DNA from: CAKOSP01 sp964370545
GTDB taxonomy: Bacteria; Bacillota_I; Bacilli_A; RF39; UBA660
Reading direction: 5' to 3'
Length of the DNA: 64,000 nt
Assembly (NCBI GenBank): GCA_964370545.1
Contig: CAYJJQ010000001.1
Span: 1 to 64,000 of the forward strand
A model generated the notes under the pieces. That model was not told the origin of the DNA. It did not search any database and worked only from the letters and a program-made list of their open reading frames with translations. The translations under genes were made by a program, and so were the position numbers. Positions 25,466 to 34,115 of the stretch are shown in pieces (within the stretch, counting starts at the first letter, position 1; every line of letters begins with the position of its first letter).

Positions 25466-25531
25466 ATGCCTATGGTAAATGATGTATTAACGATATTAAC
25501 AATCATGTTTTATTTTTTTGAAAGTTTGTAA
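25466..25531 (+). CDS. Possible small hydrophobic peptide (21 aa)
   Basis: A short frame MPMVNDVLTILTIMFYFFESL, or 19 aa from the ATG at 25472. It has a strong purine-rich site (AGAGGGGGG) and TATAAT at 25441-25446. A single hydrophobic stretch and tiny size resemble type I toxin or holin-like toxin peptides, which are frequent in mobile islands. No antitoxin RNA or terminator can be shown, so it may be fortuitous. Confidence 0.35.
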   Translation: MPMVNDVLTILTIMFYFFESL

Positions 25532-25551
25532 ATAGTGATATTCCATCCTAA

Positions 25552-25722
25552 TTATTCGGGGTTTATTTTTTTATAAAATTTTTTAATCTCGCTAACTCGA
25601 AAAGTTCTTGTTTCTTTTTCATTAATTCTAATGACATATTTCTCATGTATATGCGAAATAGAAGAGTTTTTATACACATGTTCTTTTACCATATCTAGTT
25701 TTTGTTCTATAGTTAATTTCAT
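25552..25722 (-). pseudogene. Remnant of an IS3-family orfA (transposase HTH) gene
   Basis: The first half, MKLTIEQKLDMVKEHVYKNSSISHI, resembles the N-terminal helix-turn-helix of IS3 orfA proteins. The frame ends after 56 residues and no orfB or DDE motif follows, so the element is broken. The leader with TATAAT and GAAAGGGG on the minus strand also resembles IS3 leaders. It lies between the Qat-like operon and tRNA-Gly, inside the putative island. Confidence 0.5.
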
Positions 25723-25799
25723 AATAAAAATGGCCCCTTTCAGTTGATTAGTTATATTTTTATTATACAACTAATTTTCCAACTTTTGGAAGCCATTTC

Positions 25800-25820
25800 A
25801 TTTCCCTATGGAGCAAGTGA
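25800..25820. repeat. tRNA-Gly 3'-end copy of the direct repeat (copy 3)
   Basis: The last 12 bases of the tRNA gene including CCA (25809-25820 in plus coordinates), plus 9 downstream bases. It is the reference copy for the repeats at 21409 and 22673. Confidence 0.75.
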
Positions 25821-25883
25821 GGAGAATCGAACTCCCATCTCAGCCTTGGCAAGGCCGCATATTAACCATTATACTACACCTGC
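25809..25883 (-). tRNA. tRNA-Gly (anticodon GCC)
   Basis: A 75-base tRNA on the minus strand with encoded CCA. The acceptor stem GCAGGTG/CACTTGC forms with one G-U pair; the anticodon arm CGGCC-TTGCCAA-GGCTG gives anticodon GCC; the T arm reads GGGAG-TTCGATT-CTCCT. The D arm contains GTATAATGGTTAATAT. Its promoter is at 25892-25920. The gene is intact, as expected if an element integrated at its 3' end and restored it. Confidence 0.93.
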
Positions 25884-25891
25884 GTACATAA

Positions 25892-25920
25892 ATTTTATCA
25901 AATACTGATAAATTAATCAA
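25892..25920 (-). promoter_or_regulatory. tRNA-Gly promoter
   Basis: On the minus strand TTGATT, exactly 17 bases, TAAAAT, ending 8 bases before the first base of the tRNA. Confidence 0.7.
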
Positions 25921-25976
25921 GGCTAATTGAAAAAATATTATTTTTTTGTTATAATACTATCATCGAGAAGGTTGCG

Positions 25977-28013
25977 ATGAAAAAGATTTTGTTGAAAAAT
26001 TTTAAAAAATTTAAAAGAGACTTTGTCTCTTATATTTTAACTAGTAGACTTTTTGTAACTTACACACTGTTGGCAGTTGTATGTACAATGTTTTCTAGAT
26101 TTTTGCCTTTGGGAGAATTTTTTACATTAAGATCAATATTAATGAACACTGGAATTATACTTATATTTGGGGCATTTGGTTATTTTGTTAAACCAGAAAA
26201 ACGTTTTGTTTACTATTTAACTTGGTTAATTATTTATGCTATAATCGGGTTTGTAAATAATATATACTATATATTCTTTTCGAATTTTGCTTCTTTTGGT
26301 GATCTGGCTACTGCTGGGCAAGCAGGTGAAGTAGCAGGTTCCTTATTTGATAGGTTTTCACCAAAAGATTTTGTGTTTTTAATTTTTCCAATACTATTTT
26401 ACATATATCATAAGAAGTTAAAATCTACTGCATATTATAACTACATTAGTAAAATTGAAAGAAGTAATAAAACTTTTAATACTATTATAATTACTGGTAT
26501 TATTTGTATGGGAATAGCTTGTGCATTTTCTAATGGAGCTGATTTTAGTAGACTTAGAAATCAATGGAATAGACAATCTAATGTCAATTCTTTTGGAATA
26601 CTATTTTATCAAATTAATGATTTAGTGCAAACAATGATTCCTAAATTTTCAGCATTATTCGGTTATGAGGACGCAAAGGAATTATTTGATAGTTATTATG
26701 AAGATTATGAACCTAATACTAATAATGAATACACTGGTATATTTGAAGATAAAAATATTGTATTTATTCACATGGAAAGTATTCAAAGTTTTTTATTAGA
26801 TATGTCATATAATGGTAAAGAAGTAACTCCTAGAATTAATCAACTTGCTGAAGAGGGGATGTATTTTTCAAACTTTTATCCTCAAGTTTCAACAGGAAAC
26901 TCAGCTGATTCTGAGTTTACTTTACTATCTAGTTTTTATCCAGCTTCAACTGGTACTATATTTGTAAATTACTATGATAGATATTATAACACCATGCCAC
27001 AAGTTTTAAGTGAGCGAGGTTATACTACATTTAGTATGCATGGTAATAATATTTCCATGTGGAATAGAAATAATGCACATCCAGCATTAGGTTACCAAGA
27101 AATGTATTTTGAAAATGAATATGTATTTGAAGATACTGATAAAATAGGGTTAGGAATTAATGATTCGCTATTTTTAAAACAATCACTAGATTATTTAACA
27201 GATATAGAAAATAAAAGTACAAATTATATGGGGTCTATTATTACTCTTACAAACCATTCTCCATTTTATGATGTTTCTCAGTTTGCTGAACTAGATCTAT
27301 CAGAGGAAGTAATGTTAGAAAATGAAGATGGTGAAATGGAACTTACGACAGTTGATTATTTAAGTGAATTAGCTATAGGAAGGTATTTAAAATCTAGTCA
27401 TTATGCTGATCAAACAATAGGAGAGTTTATTGATTATATAAATGAATCTCCTAACTTTAATGATACTATATTTATATTCTATGGAGATCATGATGCAAGA
27501 TTTTCTCAACAAGATTATAATTTCTTAATTAATTATGATCCATTAACTGGTGAATTAAAAGACGAATTAGATGAAACATATATTCAGTATGATGCATTTG
27601 ATCACTTGATTGCTAAAAAAACTCCATTAATAATTTGGACTAAAGATACTGACCTAAGAGAAAAAATAAATGGTACATTTGATTATCCAATAGGTATGAT
27701 TGATGTATACCCAACATTATTTAATATGATGGGACTTGAAAATAAATATGCTCTAGGTAAAGATATATTTAATATTAAAAGTGATAACTATGTAATATTT
27801 CCTAATGCAAGTTTTTTAACTAGTGAAATATATTATAATAACTCTACAGGTGAATATAAAGCTCTTAAAGAAGATGTTATTCTTAGTGAAGATTATATAA
27901 CATATTATAGCGAAATTGCTAATACTGAATTAAGAGTATCAAATGCTGTTGTTACTCATGATTTAATATATGATATATTATATGGAAGAAAAGATGAAGA
28001 GGTAGTAGAATGA
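25977..28013 (+). CDS. LTA synthase family protein (LtaS-like sulfatase-fold)
   Basis: A 678-aa membrane enzyme expected to polymerise glycerol phosphate from phosphatidylglycerol on the cell surface. Five membrane helices lie in the first 190 residues, then the sulfatase-like domain with metal ligand E267 (FIHMESIQ), GNSADSEFTLLSS (307-319), the TFSMHGNN region and FYGDHDARF. In S. aureus LtaS the nucleophile is the Thr of GKTSD; here the aligned residue appears to be S309. That is seen in some family members and need not mean loss of activity. GAGAAGG precedes the start, and the next gene overlaps the stop by 4 bases. Confidence 0.9.
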   Translation: MKKILLKNFKKFKRDFVSYILTSRLFVTYTLLAVVCTMFSRFLPLGEFFTLRSILMNTGIILIFGAFGYFVKPEKRFVYYLTWLIIYAIIGFVNNIYYIFFSNFASFGDLATAGQAGEVAGSLFDRFSPKDFVFLIFPILFYIYHKKLKSTAYYNYISKIERSNKTFNTIIITGIICMGIACAFSNGADFSRLRNQWNRQSNVNSFGILFYQINDLVQTMIPKFSALFGYEDAKELFDSYYEDYEPNTNNEYTGIFEDKNIVFIHMESIQSFLLDMSYNGKEVTPRINQLAEEGMYFSNFYPQVSTGNSADSEFTLLSSFYPASTGTIFVNYYDRYYNTMPQVLSERGYTTFSMHGNNISMWNRNNAHPALGYQEMYFENEYVFEDTDKIGLGINDSLFLKQSLDYLTDIENKSTNYMGSIITLTNHSPFYDVSQFAELDLSEEVMLENEDGEMELTTVDYLSELAIGRYLKSSHYADQTIGEFIDYINESPNFNDTIFIFYGDHDARFSQQDYNFLINYDPLTGELKDELDETYIQYDAFDHLIAKKTPLIIWTKDTDLREKINGTFDYPIGMIDVYPTLFNMMGLENKYALGKDIFNIKSDNYVIFPNASFLTSEIYYNNSTGEYKALKEDVILSEDYITYYSEIANTELRVSNAVVTHDLIYDILYGRKDEEVVE

Positions 28014-28612
28014 AAAAAAGATATCAAGTAATTCTAATATTTATCTTCATAATTATATTAGCGTTATTAGTATTTTCTTTAATTAATTCTGTTTTATCTA
28101 CTAACGTAGATGAAATTATTGTATTAGATGAAATTGAAGGATATAATTACAAACTTGAAGATAGAGATACTTCATTATATGAAAATCACTTTTATATACT
28201 AGAAGACATATTATTATCAGAAGAAATAAATTATGAACTATATGCAAAAGAAATTGCTATGTTATATATAATTGATTTATATACAATTGATAATAAAAAT
28301 TCTAAGTACGATATTGGTGGTACTGAATTTGTATTACCTGAATATACTAATGATTACAATAACAAAGTATCTGATACATTATATAAATATGTTAATCATG
28401 TGGATTTTAATGAAATTCCGATTGTTAGTAGTGTATCAGTGGATAAAGTAGAAGAGTCTACTTACTTATTAAATGAAGAAGAATATTCTAGTTATGTTTT
28501 AGATGTATCATGGGAATATGAAAAAGATTATGGTTATGAAAAACAAAACGAAATAGTTATCATTAACATGGATAATAAATTATATATTGTTGAAACAGGC
28601 CAAGAGGAATAA
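28010..28612 (+). CDS. Membrane-anchored protein of unknown function in LTA synthase-LCP operon
   Basis: A 200-aa protein with one N-terminal membrane helix (about 5-27) and an acidic extracellular domain rich in Tyr and Glu. No family is recognised. The start overlaps the end of the LTA synthase gene (ATGA) and the LCP gene begins right at its stop, so the three are co-translated and the protein probably works with teichoic-acid-type polymers at the surface. Confidence 0.7.
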   Translation: MKKRYQVILIFIFIIILALLVFSLINSVLSTNVDEIIVLDEIEGYNYKLEDRDTSLYENHFYILEDILLSEEINYELYAKEIAMLYIIDLYTIDNKNSKYDIGGTEFVLPEYTNDYNNKVSDTLYKYVNHVDFNEIPIVSSVSVDKVEESTYLLNEEEYSSYVLDVSWEYEKDYGYEKQNEIVIINMDNKLYIVETGQEE

Positions 28613-30472
28613 ATGAAAAAAATAATTAGAAAACTTTCAAAAAGAAATAAAGCTGTCTTAATATTTTTTGGAATAACAATAGTTTCTTATATTGTTAGTT
28701 TTTCTATGTTTACAAAAAATGTGATGGGATTTACTGGGGTAGAAAATTTAGTTAGATATACCATATTAATATTTTTTGCATTTTACTTAATAATATATTT
28801 TTTTGTAGGAATATTTAGTATTATTAATAGAAAATATAAGAAAACTATTTTACTTTCTATTCTAGCACTTTTCTTTGTTGCAATATTTGTAACAGCCGTG
28901 TATTTTACAAATATACTTTTTGATGGATTATCAGGATTCGGTAGTGAAAAAGAAACGTCATATACTGCTAATCTTATTACATTAACTGGTCATGAATTAG
29001 TATCTAGCGATACTATTGGAATGATTGAAAATGATGAAGATATTGAAGGAAATGTTTTAGCAGTTAAATTATTAGAAGAAAATAATTTAGAAAATAAAAT
29101 TATTTATTATACAACTTATGAAGAAATCTTAGTTGCGCTATATAATAAAGAAATAGGTGGAGCATTTTTACCGAATAATTATATAAGTATATTTAGTGCA
29201 GAAGAAGTATATTCTATGATATCAACAGAAACAATAGTAATTCATTCATATACTGAAAAAGTTAAAAATGAAAGTATTAGCGATAGTTCTAAAGGTTTCA
29301 CAGAACCGTTAACATTTTTATTTATTGGTGTAGATTCAACTGCAACAAAAATGGATGCTAATGCTGCATTTAATGGAGATACATTAATGGTAGTTACTTT
29401 TGATCCAGAAACATTAAATACTACTATGGTTAGTATACCAAGAGATACTGTAGTACCAATAGCTTGTCAAGGTAATGCATATAATAAGATAAATTCATCA
29501 GCAGTATATGGAACTGAATGTGTAATAGATACTATTGAAAATTTAGTAGAAGTTCCAATAGATTATTATGTAAAAATAAATTTTCATGGTTTAGTAGATT
29601 TAGTTGAAGCAATAGGTGGAATAGAAGTTGATGTTGAAAAACCAACATATAATACTTATGGTGATTATAAAGTTTGTGAAGAAAATTCAGATAGAAAAAG
29701 CGGTAGTAGTTTAGTGTGTATGAATTATGGATTACAAACACTTGATGGAGAGCAAGCACTAGCGTATTCTCGTAATAGAAAGCAATATGCAAGTTCTGAT
29801 TTAGCCCGCAATATACATCAACAACAAGTAGTAGAAGCTATTGTTAATAAACTAATGACCGTTAGTAGTATAGAACAAGCTGAATCTGTTTTTGATGCTA
29901 TTAGTGATAACATAGTTACTAATATAGATACTGATCAAATATTTTCAGCATATGACATATTAAAAGAAATGGTGCTAGTAAGTAACGGTAATAAAATTAA
30001 TCTGGAAAAATTATATTTAGAAACATATAATTTAAACTTTTATTTACCTAGTGCTAAAGCAATAAGAGCAGGTCTTGGATATTATCAAGATTCTCTTGAT
30101 GATATAATTGGTGCCATGAAAATTAATTTAAATATAGAAAAACCTGTAATACAAAAAGAATTTAGTTTTTCAGTTAACGAACCTTACGAATTAAATGTAC
30201 CTGGATCAGAATTGAAAAATGAACCAACACTTTCAGTATTATCTAGTTTTATAGGGAAAACTGAAAGTGATGCAACAACATATTGTAATCAGCAAGGATT
30301 TAATTGTACATTTACAATTGTTGATTCTACTAGTGAAAAATATAATATAAATATAGCAGGAGGTTTAATAGGCAGTCAAAGCATGCCAACAGGATCTTTA
30401 TTACACACAGTTAGTAACATTACATTTTATATAAATGGTCAAATAATAAATGAAGGATTACCCACAGAGTAA
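28613..30472 (+). CDS. LytR-CpsA-Psr (LCP) family protein
   Basis: A 619-aa membrane protein that should transfer an anionic or capsular glycopolymer from its lipid carrier to peptidoglycan. Three membrane helices occupy about residues 14-105, followed by an extra extracellular domain (about 115-225) and the LCP domain (about 230-460). Motifs seen: FLFIGVDS, DTLMVVTFDPE, MVSIPRDT, INFHGLVDLVEAIGGIEVDV and LAYSRNRK. The C-terminal part (about 545-612, FIGKTESDATTYCNQQGFNC) resembles a PASTA-type domain. It ends the LTA synthase operon. Confidence 0.9.
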   Translation: MKKIIRKLSKRNKAVLIFFGITIVSYIVSFSMFTKNVMGFTGVENLVRYTILIFFAFYLIIYFFVGIFSIINRKYKKTILLSILALFFVAIFVTAVYFTNILFDGLSGFGSEKETSYTANLITLTGHELVSSDTIGMIENDEDIEGNVLAVKLLEENNLENKIIYYTTYEEILVALYNKEIGGAFLPNNYISIFSAEEVYSMISTETIVIHSYTEKVKNESISDSSKGFTEPLTFLFIGVDSTATKMDANAAFNGDTLMVVTFDPETLNTTMVSIPRDTVVPIACQGNAYNKINSSAVYGTECVIDTIENLVEVPIDYYVKINFHGLVDLVEAIGGIEVDVEKPTYNTYGDYKVCEENSDRKSGSSLVCMNYGLQTLDGEQALAYSRNRKQYASSDLARNIHQQQVVEAIVNKLMTVSSIEQAESVFDAISDNIVTNIDTDQIFSAYDILKEMVLVSNGNKINLEKLYLETYNLNFYLPSAKAIRAGLGYYQDSLDDIIGAMKINLNIEKPVIQKEFSFSVNEPYELNVPGSELKNEPTLSVLSSFIGKTESDATTYCNQQGFNCTFTIVDSTSEKYNINIAGGLIGSQSMPTGSLLHTVSNITFYINGQIINEGLPTE

Positions 30473-30485
30473 TCCTTCATTTTTT
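30451..30485. terminator. Bidirectional terminator
   Basis: Eleven-base-pair stem TGAAGGATTAC/GTAATCCTTCA with a CCACAGA loop and a T run; its left arm lies in the end of the LCP gene and its right arm covers the end of the converging gene. Confidence 0.9.
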
Positions 30486-30917
30486 CTTTTTATAATTAGT
30501 TTTTTTTGTTTTTTTTCTTTTCTTTTTAGTACTTTTCTTTTTGTTATTGGAAGTATTTTTATTTTTATTAGAAGAATTTGTTGTTTCTGGTTTAGCATTA
30601 GTATTTTTCTTTTTCGTAACAGATGATTTTTGTATACCTTTTTTTACACTAACTGCTTTTTTCTTCGCAGGCTTTTTCAATTTAAATTTAACTAGATATA
30701 CATTTATGATATCAGCTATATTCTTTTTCTTTTTAATAGATTTCTTTTTAACGTTTATTGCTTTAGTTTCTTTAGTAACAACTTTTTCTTTTTTATTTAT
30801 AGTTTCTTTGTTACCCGGTTTAAATACCATGAATAAAATAAGTGAAATAAATGTTAACAAATAAATTAATATAAGTGATATAAATATCCAATCAATTGTA
30901 TCTAATGTTTTGTTCAT
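30477..30917 (-). CDS. Membrane protein with Lys-rich tail, unknown function
   Basis: A 146-aa protein with one N-terminal membrane helix (about 9-31) and a very basic tail (KKKK, SKNK, TNYKKKK). I start at the ATG at 30917, 6 bases after TTGGAG. A membrane-tethered basic tail could bind nucleic acid or acidic polymers, but low-complexity tails are not diagnostic. It lies opposite to the LCP operon. Confidence 0.6.
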   Translation of the reverse strand: MNKTLDTIDWIFISLILIYLLTFISLILFMVFKPGNKETINKKEKVVTKETKAINVKKKSIKKKKNIADIINVYLVKFKLKKPAKKKAVSVKKGIQKSSVTKKKNTNAKPETTNSSNKNKNTSNNKKKSTKKKRKKTKKTNYKKKK

Positions 30918-31062
30918 AATAATCTCCAAGATTATTATATTATAAACTTTTTGAAAAAACTAGTAGTTACTTTACACTTTTGATATTTATTAACAATAAT
31001 TGTTAAACATAATTTAAATAAAAATGATATAATGATAGTGAGTAACTATACAAGGAGGTAAA

Positions 31063-32778
31063 ATGAAAAAAATATTATATATAATTTCTACATTAATATG
31101 TTTTTTTATGTTTGCTTCTAATGTATCAGCTGAAGTTTATAAAGTAAGAATAATTGAAAGTTATGCTAACATGAGACCGACGGCATCTACTGATGGAAAA
31201 ATTGTTGAAGTATTAGAACAAGGTACTGTACATACACTTATTTCTCCTATTCCTGAAAATAATTATTATAAAATAATAAGTGCTAGTGGAAAAGAAGGCT
31301 ATGTGCATGAAAATTATAGTATACAATATTTAGCGTCTGAAAATGAAACGCCTGTAACAGCATGTGAAAAATCCTTATATGAAAAAGGATTTACAGAACC
31401 ATCTTATTGGCCATATTTATGCTTTTTAGAGGAAGTTCATCCAACTTGGGTATTTACACCTTTAATCACTAATTTAGATTTTGAAGATGCAGTAAAAGCT
31501 GAAAGTGCTTGTGGAACTAGTGCTACATCAAAAACAGGAAGTTACATTGACACAAGTTGCCCAAATAATTTTGCTAAAGGATGGTATCCTGCATCTCAAA
31601 CAGCTGTAGCATATTACATGGATCCAAGAAATTTTTTAAATGAAAATTATATATTTCAATTCGAGCGAGTTAGTTATGATGATCGAATTGGAGATAGTTA
31701 TCCTGCTATGGTTGATAATATGTTGGAAAATGCATCTTTTTATACATATCATAAAGATAAAGGTTTAAACTTATCAACAGTTATTAATGATGTAGGAAAA
31801 AATGAATCTATAAAAACCAGTCCTGTATTTATAGCAGCAAGAATGTTGCAAGAACTAGGTTCCTCAACTACCTTGTTTTCATTATATAGTGGTGTATACA
31901 CAGATGATGATTATGGTGATAAATATGTAGGCTATTTTAATTTTTATAACTGGGGAGTATCAGATACTTGTGTAGATGCTTATGGAACTGCATATTGCGG
32001 TCTTAGCACTGCTATGAGATATGAATGGAATACTGCTGAAAAAGCAATACTAGGTGGAGTCAATTCTATCGCTATCAATTATATTAACGCAAACCAAGAT
32101 ACATTATATTTACAAAAATATAATGTAATGCCTGAGCTTCCAAATGAATTATATGCTCATCAGTATATGACTAATATTCATGCTCCATCAAGCGAAGGAA
32201 AAATTATGTCAGGGGTCTATAATAGTGCAGGATTCTTAGATAATTCTTTTGAATTCTTTATACCTGTATATAATAATATGGGTGCTGAAATAACTAATGA
32301 AGGTAGCGGAGGCTCTGGTGATGAAGATGATGATCTTACTACGCTTGATATAAATACAATTATTACTAATTCTGGATATCTTAGAGATAATGGTTATTTA
32401 ACGAAAATAGCTATAGGAAGTGATATTGCTAATATTATTTCTAATATAGAAAGTGCTGCAGGTAAGGGAAATGTTAGTGCCACTGATGTAGATGGAAATA
32501 TAAAAACTGAAGGTATAGCGAAAACTGGAGATAAAATAACTGTGAAAAATACAACCGAAAGCATTACCATAACAATTATAATTTATGGTGATACATCAGG
32601 AGATGGTTTAGTTAACGCACTTGATTTATTACAAGTTCAAAAACAAATATTAGGTTCATATAATTTAACTGGTATTTATGCAGAAGCAGGGGATACTTCT
32701 AAAGAAGGTAAGATTGATGCTTTAGATTTATTACAAATACAAAAACAAATATTAGGTTCATATACAATTATTCAATAA
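31063..32778 (+). CDS. Secreted SH3b-glucosaminidase-type autolysin with C-terminal dockerin
   Basis: A 571-aa secreted protein: signal peptide (1-23), SH3b-type domain with YANMRPTASTDGKIVEVLEQGT (about 34-55), and a GH73/LytD-like beta-N-acetylglucosaminidase region (SYWPYLCFLEEVHPTWVF; AVAYYMDPRNFLNENYIFQFE, about 104-375). At the end are two type I dockerin repeats, GDTSGDGLVNALDLLQVQKQ and GDTSKEGKIDALDLLQIQKQ. It would cut peptidoglycan glycan strands. The dockerin should dock to the cohesin of the next gene, 12 bases downstream. AAGGAGGT precedes the start. Confidence 0.85.
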   Translation: MKKILYIISTLICFFMFASNVSAEVYKVRIIESYANMRPTASTDGKIVEVLEQGTVHTLISPIPENNYYKIISASGKEGYVHENYSIQYLASENETPVTACEKSLYEKGFTEPSYWPYLCFLEEVHPTWVFTPLITNLDFEDAVKAESACGTSATSKTGSYIDTSCPNNFAKGWYPASQTAVAYYMDPRNFLNENYIFQFERVSYDDRIGDSYPAMVDNMLENASFYTYHKDKGLNLSTVINDVGKNESIKTSPVFIAARMLQELGSSTTLFSLYSGVYTDDDYGDKYVGYFNFYNWGVSDTCVDAYGTAYCGLSTAMRYEWNTAEKAILGGVNSIAINYINANQDTLYLQKYNVMPELPNELYAHQYMTNIHAPSSEGKIMSGVYNSAGFLDNSFEFFIPVYNNMGAEITNEGSGGSGDEDDDLTTLDINTIITNSGYLRDNGYLTKIAIGSDIANIISNIESAAGKGNVSATDVDGNIKTEGIAKTGDKITVKNTTESITITIIIYGDTSGDGLVNALDLLQVQKQILGSYNLTGIYAEAGDTSKEGKIDALDLLQIQKQILGSYTIIQ

Positions 32779-32789
32779 AAAGGAGTAAC

Positions 32790-34115
32790 ATGAAAAAAAT
32801 AAAATTAATATTATTAATAGCAATTAGTATTATTTTGATACCATATGAAGTAAATGCGGCTACTGCATCAATTTCTGTGTCATCTTCTAGCACTATTGCT
32901 CTTGGAAATACTGTAACAGTAACAGTTAAACTTTCAAGTTCAACTAAAATAGGATCTTGGGAAATGCTTCTTAACTATGATAGTAGTTATTTAAAATTAA
33001 CTAGTGCTACGAGTGAAGAAAAAGGAGTTAAAATGGCCTCAGTATCTCCGACGGGAGTTACTTCTAAAACCTATACATTTAAGTTTAAAACTTTAAAAAC
33101 AGGTTCTACTAAAATAAGTGTACCTAGTTATTTAGCATATGAATTTGAAGGTTTAACAAAGATGACTGTATCTTCAGGTTCTAAAACAATAACAATCAAA
33201 ACTCAAGCTGATATTGAAGCAAGTTATTCAAAGGATAATGATTTAAAAGCTTTTAGTGTTGAGGGATATACTTTAAATCAAGAATTTAATAAAGATACTT
33301 TAGAATATTCAGTAGATGTACCTGAGGGAACAGAAAAAGTAAATATTATAGCTACAAAAAATCATTCTCAAGCAACAGTATCAGGATCTGGAGAAGTTGA
33401 GGTATCGCCTGGAGCTAATGTATTTGAAATATTAGTAAGAGCACAAAATGGTAGTGAACAAATATATAAATTAACTGTTAATGTAATTGATCAAAATCCA
33501 ATTAACGTAAAAGTAGATAATGTTAATTATACAGTAGTTAAATTAAGAGAAAGTTTAACTATGCCAGTTACATTTACAGAAACAACGGTTACTATTAATG
33601 AGTTTGAAATACCAGCATTTTATAATGAAAAATTAAAATATACGCTAGTAGGTTTAAAAGATGAATCCGGTAATATTTCATTACATATTTATGATCAAGA
33701 AAAAAAATCTTATGAATTATATAATGAAATATTATTTAATGGAATTTCACTTTTAGTAAGTGAACCCAAAGGTGAAATACCAAACGGATATACTAAGTAT
33801 ACTGAAACAATATTAGAAAATGAATTAACGGTATATAAAATATCAAAAGATTCTAGAACAGCATTAATTTATGGAACTAATGTGTTAACAGGAGAAGAAG
33901 GATATTATATTATAGATACTAAAGATAATAGTATAACTATTTATGATGATGAATATATAGTAGCATTAGAAGAAAAAAATGAATTATTTATGTATATTAT
34001 ACTAGGATTTTCTGGAATATTATTTATACTATTTATAATTATTATTAAATTATTAAGCTCTAAGAAAAATTCTAAAAAGAAAAAAAGAGTTAAAGCTGAT
34101 GAAATTAACTATTAA
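32790..34115 (+). CDS. Membrane-anchored cohesin-domain protein with cadherin-like domain
   Basis: A 441-aa protein: signal peptide (1-23), an N-terminal cohesin-like domain (about 25-140: GNTVTVTVKLSSSTKIGSWEMLLNYDSSYL is typical), a cadherin-like beta-sandwich domain (about 145-235), a further extracellular part, and a membrane helix (about 400-422) with a KKKKR tail. It should hold dockerin proteins at the cell surface; the autolysin just upstream carries a dockerin. Its last 17 bases overlap the GH3 gene. Confidence 0.8.
   Translation: MKKIKLILLIAISIILIPYEVNAATASISVSSSSTIALGNTVTVTVKLSSSTKIGSWEMLLNYDSSYLKLTSATSEEKGVKMASVSPTGVTSKTYTFKFKTLKTGSTKISVPSYLAYEFEGLTKMTVSSGSKTITIKTQADIEASYSKDNDLKAFSVEGYTLNQEFNKDTLEYSVDVPEGTEKVNIIATKNHSQATVSGSGEVEVSPGANVFEILVRAQNGSEQIYKLTVNVIDQNPINVKVDNVNYTVVKLRESLTMPVTFTETTVTINEFEIPAFYNEKLKYTLVGLKDESGNISLHIYDQEKKSYELYNEILFNGISLLVSEPKGEIPNGYTKYTETILENELTVYKISKDSRTALIYGTNVLTGEEGYYIIDTKDNSITIYDDEYIVALEEKNELFMYIILGFSGILFILFIIIIKLLSSKKNSKKKKRVKADEINY

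Larger units (their letters stand above)
21409..25820. mobile_element. Putative tRNA-Gly-associated defence island (about 4.4 kb)
   Basis: The 3' end of the tRNA-Gly gene plus its downstream bases (25800-25820) is repeated directly at 21409-21429 with 20 of 21 matches, and less exactly (18 of 21) at 22673-22693. Between the repeats are only accessory genes: a DUF1016/PDDEXK nuclease, a QatB/QatC/HEPN-like operon and an IS3 orfA relic. tRNA 3' ends are common integration sites and leave such repeats. No integrase is seen, so the element would need one in trans or has lost it. Two tandem modules (21430-22672 and 22694-25799) are suggested by the middle repeat. Confidence 0.6.

Noticed and set aside
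30541..30864. Plus-strand 107-aa hydrophobic frame
   Set aside because: It is the complement of the Lys-rich tail of the minus-strand gene (Lys codons read as Phe); it has no binding site.
31063..34115. A cellulosome cluster
   Set aside because: The only dockerin protein is a peptidoglycan hydrolase, and no cellulase or scaffoldin with several cohesins is present.
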